From positions 1-7,463 of the forward strand of contig JAGVEG010000085.1 of assembly GCA_020058355.1 (NCBI GenBank): 7,463 bases of DNA, read 5' to 3'. Below, one piece after another: positions 1-5,820 of the stretch. Position 1 is the stretch's first letter; each line of letters starts with the position of its first letter. Below the pieces are notes generated by a model. It was not told the origin of the DNA. It ran no database searches and saw nothing but the letters and a program-made list of their open reading frames with translations. Made by a program: the position numbers and the translations under genes. The DNA is from Candidatus Berkelbacteria bacterium. Lineage in GTDB: Bacteria > Patescibacteriota > UBA1384 > CAILIB01.

Positions 1-2
1 AT

Positions 3-260
3 ACTCGCTACCCCGCAAAAACGATCTTTGCCGTCTTTAGAGATGGCGACAGCACGGTTGGTGTGCCCTACCTCCAGATTACTGAAACCCCGGTAGAAAC
101 GATGATCTCAGGAAGGAAAATCTCACTCCAGCGCCGCGGCGACAACCTTACCATCAACGATGAAAGCGGCACCAAACTCCCCTTCTACTTTGAGATGTGG
201 TTTAGCTTTGCCGTACAACATGGTGAATACGGCCTCGTTTTTGATCCCTCAGCCCAGTAA
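3..260 (+). CDS. 3' end of a gene of uncertain family (possibly DUF3179-like)
   Basis: The frame is open from the first bases of the window to a TAA at 258-260, giving 85 residues with the start lying upstream. A GTG at 63 is available, but the frame continues unbroken before it with sensible protein (RYPAKTIFAVFRDG), so I treat the gene as partial at its 5' end. The visible part is a beta-rich segment ending in an aromatic stretch, FYFEMWFSFAVQHGEYG. A tyrosine-proline motif followed by a C-terminal WF-aromatic segment is reminiscent of the C-terminus of DUF3179 proteins. The match is from memory and weak, and the usual Cys-bearing part of that family would lie outside the window. No transmembrane segment is visible. 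Function is unknown. The gene converges on the small winged-helix gene at 414-662. Confidence 0.6.
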   Translation, partial: TRYPAKTIFAVFRDGDSTVGVPYLQITETPVETMISGRKISLQRRGDNLTINDESGTKLPFYFEMWFSFAVQHGEYGLVFDPSAQ

Positions 261-413
261 CTAACAAGTCCTAGACTGAGAAATCCTCCGGAGGTGCGGC
301 TTGCGCTTCATGCACTGCATCTTCCGTGAGACATGCTGAGCGATTACTTGGCGTATATCCCTGGTGAACTTCATCCGCGCCCTTCCAGGCACGGTTTTGC
401 AGAGGAAGTATAA
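261..413. other. Intergenic gap between convergent genes
   Basis: These 153 bases separate the + strand gene ending at 260 from the - strand gene ending at 414. I see no convincing coding frame and no hairpin followed by a T-run. The only symmetry I noticed is the 10-bp palindrome CCTCCGGAGG at 284-293, which is too short to call a terminator. Confidence 0.5.
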
Positions 414-662
414 TTACTGCGCACCCTCCTTGCGAATGACGTACCGGCGCCCCTTATTCTCACCGATTGCTTCTAGTGCTTGTAATTCAACAAGTCTCAC
501 CAGAAGCTTTTTTACCGTCTCTGCAGATCTATTGGTGAGAAGTTGCGCCCGATAGTTGGTGATCTCACCATACGTTTTAACGTATCCAGCAATTTGCTCA
601 AGAAACTCCCGCTCAACTTTCGTAAGAATATCGGTATTTAAATCGGTAATTATATCGGCCAT
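414..662 (-). CDS. Small winged-helix (wHTH) DNA-binding protein
   Basis: An 82-residue protein if started at the ATG at 662-660; an in-frame GTG at 674-672 would add four residues. I chose the ATG because the first conserved-looking residues follow it, but GGAG lies only two bases upstream, so the start is not decided. The layout is a compact winged helix-turn-helix: a helix (KVEREFLEQIAGYVKTYG), the turn EITNYRAQLL, a recognition helix (SAETVKKLLVRLVELQAL) and a wing ending GRRYVI. This resembles the wHTH domains found at the C-terminus of Fic-type and helicase-type proteins, here standing alone. There is no effector domain. The gene follows the 91-residue gene with 15-27 bases between them, so it is probably the last gene of the PadR operon. 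A role as a transcription factor or DNA-binding accessory protein is inference. Confidence 0.7.
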   Translation of the reverse strand: MADIITDLNTDILTKVEREFLEQIAGYVKTYGEITNYRAQLLTNRSAETVKKLLVRLVELQALEAIGENKGRRYVIRKEGAQ

Positions 663-689
663 AACTCCGACCACTATCTTGATTCGATG

Positions 690-965
690 TTAGATAAGGG
701 CATCTTGGGCGCGCTGGACGGCGTCTTCGGTTTTGCATGCATTACCATTACTTGGAAAGAATCCTGTACTTGCTAGCCCTGTTACTTGCTCAAGGAGTGC
801 GAGCAGAAATAACTCAATGCGAATCAGTCCGTCATAATTTGCCGCACCATGGGAAAGCAGGTCATCAAGATGCTGGACCATTTGCTTCCCGAAGCTCTTT
901 CCGTGGGCGGGCGGGTAGAGCCAGAGAAACGGACGATATAATGCGCAGTAGATAGGGTGGTTCAT
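690..965 (-). CDS. 91-aa protein duplicating the N-terminal domain of the upstream membrane protein
   Basis: The ATG at 965-963 overlaps the TGA of the 554-residue gene (ATGA), so translation is probably coupled. Residues about 9-62 align without gaps to residues 7-60 of the upstream protein, with about 21 of 54 identical. Shared landmarks are LYR, W-x-YPPAH, FG, a following His, D, and E-x2-LL-x-LLE. The YP-x-FG pattern resembles the short cytoplasmic 'permease prefix' domains found at the start of membrane proteins encoded next to PadR regulators (for example acidobacterial ADOP permeases). That match is from memory. No membrane segment follows the domain; the protein ends in a polar tail containing one Cys. 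It may be a free-standing partner of the membrane protein, or the remnant of a second, deleted copy. Molecular function is unknown. Confidence 0.75.
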   Translation of the reverse strand: MNHPIYCALYRPFLWLYPPAHGKSFGKQMVQHLDDLLSHGAANYDGLIRIELFLLALLEQVTGLASTGFFPSNGNACKTEDAVQRAQDALI

Positions 966-2626
966 ACAGCAAGCTTTTGCCTCAGTAACTCTTGAGCAGT
1001 ATCAAGTTCACAGCTTTCGTATAGTAAGTGAAGCCCTTGTGGTTCTGGCTGATATGATTCAAGCCAGCGCCCCGTACTATTTGGAAGTAGTATGTCATAC
1101 CATTTCATTGCTAATTCCACACCCTCGGCAGCCTTGGGCTCTTCAGCTACGGCATCGCAAGAACCTGCTAAAAGCTGAAGGTCATTACTGAACCGCTCAG
1201 CAACGAATGAAGCGTGCACACGAGGTTGGTAAAAGTAACTCGTAGGATATCCCCCAGCCAGGGGAGACATATTGTGCCTGCTAATAAGCAGCACCGTAGT
1301 TCTTGCGATATCACGGCGACTATCTATCGCGATCGTACGGTGATCGAGTTGCAAGCGAGCAAGTAACTGGGTCTTCTGCTGATCAGAAAGCCGAGGAGCA
1401 ACTGTATTGGCAGCTTTATACCATTCGCCTAGCGATTCTCTTGCTGTATACTGAGTAAATTCGTTTGTGTTTCGTGCGGTAAGCTGTTTTTCTAGAATGC
1501 CGTAGGTCACCGTGAGGTCATCGAGCGCATTCGTAGCATCTTCTACCACCTGAGCATGTGCCAAAACAACCGCCAGTGCTGACCGAAGATTAAAACCACT
1601 CGGAGGAATGCTTCTGAATATGAATTGCGAAATCTCTTCATTATTTAGTACAGAAATATCTGCCTCATCCCATTCTTCTGCAGGTACTCTAGCAACGAAA
1701 TCAAGGTACGGGCGCTCAACACGATAAGCTTTGGCAAGTTTCTCAGCATTCTCGGGAAGTGTGTAGTCATCTACTGATAATGACGAGCCATTGCGATGCT
1801 CTCGATGCTGCTCATCACTGATTCGCTCCCAAACAGTAGCAGGTGTTTTCTTTCCAGTAGTCACGCCAATAAACTCTTCTGGGATATCAGCAAGCCCATT
1901 GATCACCAGTGCATACATGTGCAGGCTCGTTACTATCCCAACAAACCAAAGACAACCACGCAGAACAAATCGTCTCCTTTGCTGATGCGTCACGAAGCGC
2001 CTAGTCAATTCAGTCTTACCAATCTCACGCGTCGATCGTTTAGGGTCACGCCAATAACGATTCATCATGATCATGACGAAAAACCCTCCCGTAAACGGGA
2101 TGACATTGTTTCCACCCAAGAGACTATTCAATGAACTGATTAACGTGATAAGACTGACGTACACTATTAACCCAGCACTAAGCGTTGTGAAAAACGCATA
2201 AAACCTTCCGGAAGTACGCAAACTAGCACTACTCATTCGCAGCGTAACCCCGACCATAGTAAGTATTAGAGGGAGCCAAAGATCAAAGTACCCCGCCGAC
2301 CAAAGCGACTCTGATAGAAGACCCACGAGAAAAATAAGTGGATAATTCGGTCGCAAATAGCCACTCACCAGCTGTGCTTTGTACGAAGCAAGGTCTTCAT
2401 ATGGCTCCCTCCCCCGCAGCACCGCCCACCACTCGTGAAAAATGCTTGGGACTACTTCAAGGAGTAGGAGAAGCTGCTGCTCAAACACAAGAATGTTGTC
2501 GCCTGTTTGGCGGCGCTCAGCCACCAACTCCTCAGCATGCTCTTGCTGCAACCGTCCGAAACGCTGGCGATGTGCCGGCGGATAGAACCAGACTAGCCCA
2601 CGATAAAGAGAGGAGAAGAGGCTCAT
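962..2626 (-). CDS. Five-TM membrane protein with PadR-associated N-terminal domain
   Basis: A 554-residue protein starting at the ATG at 2626-2624, which overlaps the PadR stop codon (ATGA). Residues 1-72 form a helical domain with the LYR-x3-W-x-YPPAH-x4-FG signature also seen in the next gene. Hydrophobic segments lie at about 96-112, 114-128, 142-165, 175-188 and 222-245. The loop at 189-221 is strongly basic and therefore cytoplasmic, and the 129-141 loop is also basic. This predicts a cytoplasmic N-terminus, five membrane passes and about 310 extracytoplasmic residues at the C-terminus. I do not recognise the C-terminal part: it is mixed charged, apparently helical, and shows no catalytic signature I can name. 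It is not an obvious MacB/FtsX permease, since it lacks the usual four-TM plus periplasmic-core arrangement. PadR-linked membrane proteins often respond to envelope stress or toxic compounds, but applying that here is inference. Confidence 0.8.
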   Translation of the reverse strand: MSLFSSLYRGLVWFYPPAHRQRFGRLQQEHAEELVAERRQTGDNILVFEQQLLLLLEVVPSIFHEWWAVLRGREPYEDLASYKAQLVSGYLRPNYPLIFLVGLLSESLWSAGYFDLWLPLILTMVGVTLRMSSASLRTSGRFYAFFTTLSAGLIVYVSLITLISSLNSLLGGNNVIPFTGGFFVMIMMNRYWRDPKRSTREIGKTELTRRFVTHQQRRRFVLRGCLWFVGIVTSLHMYALVINGLADIPEEFIGVTTGKKTPATVWERISDEQHREHRNGSSLSVDDYTLPENAEKLAKAYRVERPYLDFVARVPAEEWDEADISVLNNEEISQFIFRSIPPSGFNLRSALAVVLAHAQVVEDATNALDDLTVTYGILEKQLTARNTNEFTQYTARESLGEWYKAANTVAPRLSDQQKTQLLARLQLDHRTIAIDSRRDIARTTVLLISRHNMSPLAGGYPTSYFYQPRVHASFVAERFSNDLQLLAGSCDAVAEEPKAAEGVELAMKWYDILLPNSTGRWLESYQPEPQGLHLLYESCELDTAQELLRQKLAV

Positions 2627-2934
2627 GCCGCCACCAACAACGGCGTGAAGAGGGTGCGCATACGTCGTGCCAAACGCTCGAGGCGAAGGGTTTCTTCTTC
2701 AAGATGACGAATGCCCTCAGGAGTAATGGCGTAGGTTGTACGGCGCTGATCTTCGGCTACAACCACAATATAGCCACTGCGCACCAGTCGCTTTACCGCG
2801 GTGTACAGAGTTGCTGGGCCAAGAATACTTTCGCCGTCTGACCACTCACGTACCCACTGCATAATGGCATAGCCATGTTGGGCGCCACCAAGGAGGGCGC
2901 TGAGAATGGCAAGTTCAGGTGATAGTTGCTGCAT
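2623..2934 (-). CDS. PadR-family transcriptional regulator
   Basis: A 103-residue protein with the PadR winged-helix layout. Visible hallmarks are LAILSALLGGAQHGYAIM (about residues 8-25), the recognition region LGPATLYTAVKRLVRSGYI (38-56), the wing DQRRTTYAITPEG (62-74) and a C-terminal dimerisation helix, LEEETLRLERLARRMRTL. Length fits the short PadR subfamily 2 type (about 100-110 residues). Members are usually local repressors that autoregulate and control the membrane gene beside them. The start is the ATG at 2934-2932. It has no Shine-Dalgarno sequence, and one arm of a palindrome runs into the start codon. The stop overlaps the start of the membrane gene. The inducing ligand cannot be predicted from the sequence. 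Confidence 0.93.
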   Translation of the reverse strand: MQQLSPELAILSALLGGAQHGYAIMQWVREWSDGESILGPATLYTAVKRLVRSGYIVVVAEDQRRTTYAITPEGIRHLEEETLRLERLARRMRTLFTPLLVAA

Positions 2935-2936
2935 AT

Positions 2937-2970
2937 ATATCGCTTAGTGATATATATCATGATGCGATAT
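2937..2970. promoter_or_regulatory. Two abutting operator-like palindromes (probable PadR sites)
   Basis: Two copies of ATATC-N7-GATAT lie end to end, at 2937-2953 and 2954-2970. In the first copy the arms extend to nine perfect bases (2933-2941 with 2949-2957), reaching into the PadR start codon. The second covers the proposed -10 box. Palindromes of about this size over their own promoter are typical of PadR autoregulation. Binding by this PadR is inference. Confidence 0.6.
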
Positions 2971-2987
2971 GTTTTTTGAGAAGTCAA
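2959..2987 (-). promoter_or_regulatory. Candidate promoter of the PadR operon
   Basis: Reading the - strand, TTGACT (2987-2982, 5 of 6 to the -35 consensus) is followed after 17 bases by CATCAT (2964-2959, 4 of 6 to the -10 consensus). Transcription would start near 2952, leaving a leader of about 18 bases. The -10 box sits in the spacer of the second palindrome, so a bound repressor would block polymerase. Confidence 0.5.
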
Positions 2988-3019
2988 ACCATCCCCCGAT
3001 TCTTAGTCCGACTACCGAT

Positions 3020-3548
3020 TTATGAGGTGGCGTACGCCCTGCCCAGATACTCACGAATCCACACCTCATCAGGCTCGATGCGATCGTGTGCAAGCCAAGC
3101 CCGTACCGCCATCTCTTTGAGCGCCATGATTCGCTTAAGTGCCTGAACCCTGTATTCAAGGGGATTCCTCGCGTTCTTTACCGCAATGAGAAATTCTTGC
3201 AACTCGCCATCAGCTACACGGTAGACAAACATATCCCATACAACTGAGGAAGTAGCGTTCTGAGTGAACAAGTTTATGCCAGTTCTCTCGGAGCTCCTCG
3301 GCAAGCTCAGAGGTGTACACGACTTCTGTACTACAAATAGCTTCATACAGCGTGCCATTTCCACTGACTGCCTCGCTAATATACTCCCGTAACTCGTATG
3401 TGGTGACGCTATTAATCTCGCTCTTTCGCGCTGTACAATCTGGTGTGCGGACAATCTCAAGAAAATCTATATCACTTGCCGCATTAGCGAGGCCGTGGAT
3501 ATGCGAGGCAATTACTACCTTTGTTAGCCCATACTGAGCCCTTTCCAT
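3020..3548 (-). pseudogene. Frameshifted predicted nucleotidyltransferase (Pol beta superfamily)
   Basis: Two - strand frames make one protein. The first (ATG at 3548) carries ASHIHGLANAASDIDF, matching the nucleotidyltransferase signature GS-x3-G-x5-SDID, then TYELREYISEAVSGNGTLYEA, which resembles COG3541-type (YcgL) predicted nucleotidyltransferases with their YEL...GN...E pattern. That frame ends at a TGA at 3210. The natural continuation (WDMFVYRVADGELQEF... to REYLGRAYATS, stop 3020) lies in the +1 frame. Joining near 3240-3260, with one base skipped, gives about 175 residues, which is short for that family. The Gly of the GS motif is Ala (A14), while both aspartates (D26, D28) remain. 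The ATG follows the CcdA stop by 16 bases, so this is probably the last gene of that operon. It could be a decayed gene, an assembly error or, less likely, programmed recoding. Confidence 0.65.
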
Positions 3549-3564
3549 TGCGCTTGCCTACGCC

Positions 3565-4308
3565 TTACTCACGCTCGTTTACCACCCGCTCTTCAAGGCG
3601 GGTCGTTAAGCCTTCAGCAAGCCATGGCGGTACCACTTTTACAATCTGGGTCTGAAGTTTCAAATCAAGCCCGGTGAAAATAAGTGCTGCCTGAATAAGA
3701 ATGATAATGCCGAAAACCTGCTGAATTCTGCCAATGTTGCGCTTGGCAACCATCAGAACCTGGCGAAGTCGCTGTCCCAGTGTAGCAATCAAGAAGAGTG
3801 GAATACCCGCGCCAAGTGCATAGGTAAACGAAATAAAGACTACCTCGGCACTAATCTGCGCATTCGCGGCCTGCGTAACGACAATCGCAAGGATTGGGCC
3901 GGCACAGGGAGTCCACACGAGACCAAGTGAGATACCAAGCAAAAAACCGCTCCAAAATCCATCACGCTCAACGGAAGTATCAGGAGCAAACCGGCTCGCA
4001 AAACGACTAATTACCACCTCGATACGACTACCGAAGGCAGGCACCGCAAGCACCAAGCCAAAGAATAGAAGGATTGCAGCACTCAACCAGCGAAAGGCAT
4101 CCGTAGGGATTGAGAGACGCTGCACCAAAAGCGCCAGCAGGAGCACTGCTGACCCAAAACTCACCACCAAACCGGTCGCCGTCCCCAGGGGACGGCGTTT
4201 ACCACCGGTTGCACCAGCAGAAAGTACTACTGGCAAGATTGGCAGCACACATGGAGCTGCAATCGTGGCGATCCCTGCCAAAAACGCAACAAGGAGCAGG
4301 GTGAGCAT
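3565..4308 (-). CDS. ccdA: CcdA/DsbD-type thiol:disulfide electron transporter
   Basis: A 247-residue, about six-TM protein. The two CcdA hallmark cysteines are present: C20 in APCVLPILP in the first helix, and C135 in TPCAGPIL in the fourth. Family members use this pair to carry electrons from cytoplasmic thioredoxin to thioredoxin-like proteins outside the membrane. Other helices lie at about 42-63, 75-92, 117-148, 154-176 and 198-215. Positively charged loops (KRRP, RSRFASRF, KRNIGR) support the fold. I start at the ATG at 4308-4306, five bases past the stop of the thioredoxin-like gene; an upstream in-frame ATG at 4359 would add 17 residues that overlap that gene and do not look like CcdA. 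The adjacent tethered thioredoxin is the likely redox partner. The C-terminal tail of about 30 residues is polar. Confidence 0.92.
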   Translation of the reverse strand: MLTLLLVAFLAGIATIAAPCVLPILPVVLSAGATGGKRRPLGTATGLVVSFGSAVLLLALLVQRLSIPTDAFRWLSAAILLFFGLVLAVPAFGSRIEVVISRFASRFAPDTSVERDGFWSGFLLGISLGLVWTPCAGPILAIVVTQAANAQISAEVVFISFTYALGAGIPLFLIATLGQRLRQVLMVAKRNIGRIQQVFGIIILIQAALIFTGLDLKLQTQIVKVVPPWLAEGLTTRLEERVVNERE

Positions 4309-4313
4309 ATTAA

Positions 4314-4847
4314 TTAGACCAGGTTTGCAACAAGCTCCTTCACTGCTCCGCCATTCCACACCTTCAGCTTGTTACCATTCTCATCAACCTGTACGAACGT
4401 ATGCTGGTAGGTGACGCCGTATTCCTTCTGTAGATCCTTAGTCGTGTCGTAGTCAGTCTTTACGATGGTAGTGCCTGCAGGAATAGCGCCGAGACCCTTA
4501 TCGAATTCAGCCTGAGCCGCCTTACAACTTGGACACCAACTAGCGTGGAAGAAATACACAACCTTACCCCCATTCTTAGCGAATGCCTGCGTGGTTGCCT
4601 TATCAACAAAGGATACTTCTTGAGCTGCCGCCTTTTGCATGGTGCCCTCAGCCTGAGCGGAGGTTCCTTCCTGCGTGGTCTGAGTACTTCCAGCTTGAGT
4701 AGTTTGAGCTGTCTGAGTAGTGCCGGTCTGCGCTACCATTGTTTCCTGTGTCGAGTCAGTACTATCTGAACCATTACTTACTGCAACTGCAATACCGATA
4801 CCAACAACGAGTAGAAGGGCGATTCCTGGATAAAGAAACTTGTTCAT
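4314..4847 (-). CDS. Membrane-anchored thioredoxin-fold protein (CPSC)
   Basis: A 177-residue protein. Residues 4-23 form an uncleaved-looking signal anchor with no lipobox Cys. Residues about 26-72 are a low-complexity linker rich in Thr, Gln, Ser, Ala and Gly, like a flexible tether through a cell wall or envelope. Residues about 76-177 form a thioredoxin domain: VVYFFHASWCPSCKAAQAEF carries the active-site pair C105 and C108. The later strand reads YGVTYQHTFVQVDENG, where most thioredoxins have the cis-proline before Thr; here His149 takes its place. The domain should face the outside, reduced by the CcdA encoded five bases downstream. The gene starts five bases after the four-TM gene. Its targets are unknown. 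No cytochrome c maturation genes are seen in the window. Confidence 0.9.
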   Translation of the reverse strand: MNKFLYPGIALLLVVGIGIAVAVSNGSDSTDSTQETMVAQTGTTQTAQTTQAGSTQTTQEGTSAQAEGTMQKAAAQEVSFVDKATTQAFAKNGGKVVYFFHASWCPSCKAAQAEFDKGLGAIPAGTTIVKTDYDTTKDLQKEYGVTYQHTFVQVDENGNKLKVWNGGAVKELVANLV

Positions 4848-4852
4848 AGGAC

Positions 4853-5224
4853 TTAGGCGTTTTCACGCAGTTTAGAAATAAGTGCTGCAACTATTTTGCC
4901 CAGGAGGGCCAGGCCAAGCACAATCCACAGGAGCGTGCCCGCATGGCTATCTGGATAGAATAATGCACAAAAGAGGAGACCCAACACCACGGTGGCGAGG
5001 GAAATACTGTCAGCCTGAAGTCCAAGTAGTGACTCGCGCTCATCCGTTTCTTTCAGGCGAAGCCAGCTGTAGACACAGAGGACTACCAGTAAAATACCGG
5101 CCGTAACACTCTGAGTGACCATAAAACCAAGCAGGTCAACCATGCGAAGTTCCGCAACAAAAAGCAGAATGCTGAGCGGGACAACAACGAAATTGAGAAA
5201 GAGCTGGGTAGAAAAGCGTTTCAT
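4853..5224 (-). CDS. Small four-TM membrane protein paired with XRE regulator
   Basis: A 123-residue hydrophobic protein with segments at about 8-26, 36-54, 73-90 and 97-116. A charged cytoplasmic-looking loop, RLKETDERESLLGLQADS (56-73), contains a DERE motif similar to that of DUF2178-like proteins, which are often encoded next to small XRE regulators. The start is the ATG at 5224-5222, 15 bases after the XRE stop, with no Shine-Dalgarno sequence. There is no catalytic motif that I recognise. The gene sits between the regulator and the thioredoxin/CcdA pair, apparently in one transcript. I do not know whether it takes part in redox transfer or only in sensing. Confidence 0.8.
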   Translation of the reverse strand: MKRFSTQLFLNFVVVPLSILLFVAELRMVDLLGFMVTQSVTAGILLVVLCVYSWLRLKETDERESLLGLQADSISLATVVLGLLFCALFYPDSHAGTLLWIVLGLALLGKIVAALISKLRENA

Positions 5225-5239
5225 CTATGTGCAATTATA

Positions 5240-5446
5240 CTACTCGATAGAGAAGATTTCCTCGACAGGCACCGCAAAATACTGCGCCAAACGAAGTGCG
5301 AGTACTACCGATGGCTGGTATTTGTTCTGCTCAATGGCAATGACCGTCTGGCGAATTACCTCAATAGCATCAGCGAGTTGCTGCTGCGTAAGGCTTCGTT
5401 CGGTGCGCAAAAGACGAACTCTGTTGGTGAGGATAACTTTTCTCAT
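5240..5446 (-). CDS. XRE-family HTH regulator (short, YgzD-like)
   Basis: A 68-residue protein consisting of a single Cro/C1-type helix-turn-helix. Visible features are RVRLLRTERSLTQQQLADAI (9-28), RQTVIAIEQNKYQPS (32-46) and the closing ALRLAQYFAVPVEEIF (50-65), matching small regulators in which the consensus is G-V-S-RQT-I-x-x-IE-x-x-x-Y-x-PS. The turn usually reads GVSRQT; here it is EVIRQT, so the Gly and Ser are replaced. I start at the ATG at 5446-5444: an ATG at 5506 would add 20 residues that do not belong to the fold and would read through the repeats and promoter. The position at the head of the operon suggests it controls the four-TM, thioredoxin and CcdA genes. The signal is unknown. 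Confidence 0.9.
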   Translation of the reverse strand: MRKVILTNRVRLLRTERSLTQQQLADAIEVIRQTVIAIEQNKYQPSVVLALRLAQYFAVPVEEIFSIE

Positions 5447-5455
5447 ACTTTCTGA

Positions 5456-5497
5456 TTGTATAGTATAGCGAACATTTTGTATAGTGTGAGATACAAT
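5456..5497. promoter_or_regulatory. Repeat-bearing promoter region of the XRE operon
   Basis: TTGTATAGT occurs at 5456-5464 and again at 5477-5485, 21 bp apart (two helical turns). The second copy also forms an inverted repeat with ATACAA at 5491-5496 (TTGTAT-N8-ATACAA). On the - strand, CTCACA (5490-5485) and TATACT (5467-5462), 17 bases apart, make a possible -35/-10 pair embedded in the repeats, with a leader of roughly 10 bases. Binding by the XRE protein is inference. Confidence 0.5.
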
Positions 5498-5514
5498 TTC
5501 TAGCACATTAAGTA

Positions 5515-5540
5515 GAATCCCCTGGTAGTCCAGGGGATTC
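5515..5540 (-). terminator. Perfect 11-bp hairpin after the Cys-rich gene
   Basis: GAATCCCCTGG (5515-5525), loop TAGT, CCAGGGGATTC (5530-5540): a perfect 11-bp stem beginning three bases past the TAA of the 5543-5767 gene. On the - strand the following bases are TACTTAATG, so there is no real T-run. It may be a weak or factor-assisted terminator, or an mRNA-stabilising stem. Confidence 0.5.
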
Positions 5541-5542
5541 GA

Positions 5543-5767
5543 TTAATCAGTACAGCGACTCCCACTTGGTTTGTTGTGAGCCACATAACAGGGCATCGGC
5601 TGCGTGATTTCTGCACCGCGCACCACGGCTACTTCCCGGTAAGTAATCTCGATCATCTGCCCACACAAAGGACAGGATTTTATCCACCCCTTACAGTGGA
5701 TACAGTTTTGGCCTCGTGGCTCTCTAAGGTCCTTAACCCCACCATGACAAAGCGTACATATTTTCAT
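5543..5767 (-). CDS. Small Cys-rich zinc-ribbon-like protein
   Basis: A 74-residue protein with three CxxC pairs: C4-x2-C7, C22-x2-C25 and C32-x2-C35, plus single C60 and C72. Two of the pairs (CIHC, CPLCG) have the knuckle form of zinc ribbons, so one zinc site built from four Cys is likely, and a second is possible. No membrane segment or enzyme motif is seen. The start is the ATG at 5767-5765, without a Shine-Dalgarno sequence. A perfect TATAAT on the - strand at 5813-5808 could be its -10 box, with a leader of about 33 bases, though no good -35 lies at the right distance. It is divergent from the ligase gene. Function is unknown; such proteins can be nucleic-acid or protein binding. Confidence 0.75.
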   Translation of the reverse strand: MKICTLCHGGVKDLREPRGQNCIHCKGWIKSCPLCGQMIEITYREVAVVRGAEITQPMPCYVAHNKPSGSRCTD

Positions 5768-5820
5768 TGGTAGCGTCTTTCTGCGACTTTTTTCGCGCTT
5801 TCATCAAATTATATGTTAGA

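Noticed and set aside
284..293. CCTCCGGAGG palindrome as terminator or operator
   Set aside because: Too short, with no loop, no T-run and no second copy.
2338..2841. A 167-codon open frame on the + strand
   Set aside because: It lies antisense across the start of the five-TM gene and the PadR gene, both of which show real family or structural features; the + strand translation has no recognisable domain.
3004..3014. Palindrome TAGTCCGACTA after the nucleotidyltransferase as a terminator
   Set aside because: Only five base pairs with a one-base loop and no T-run on either strand.
3210..3260. Programmed +1 ribosomal frameshifting in the nucleotidyltransferase gene
   Set aside because: I see no slow-codon/stop pair of the RF2 type or slippery run at the switch point; mutation or sequence error is simpler.
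5234..5239. TATAAT on the - strand just before the four-TM gene as an internal promoter
   Set aside because: There is no matching -35 at 16-18 bases, and transcription would begin almost at the ATG; the gene is better explained as part of the XRE operon.
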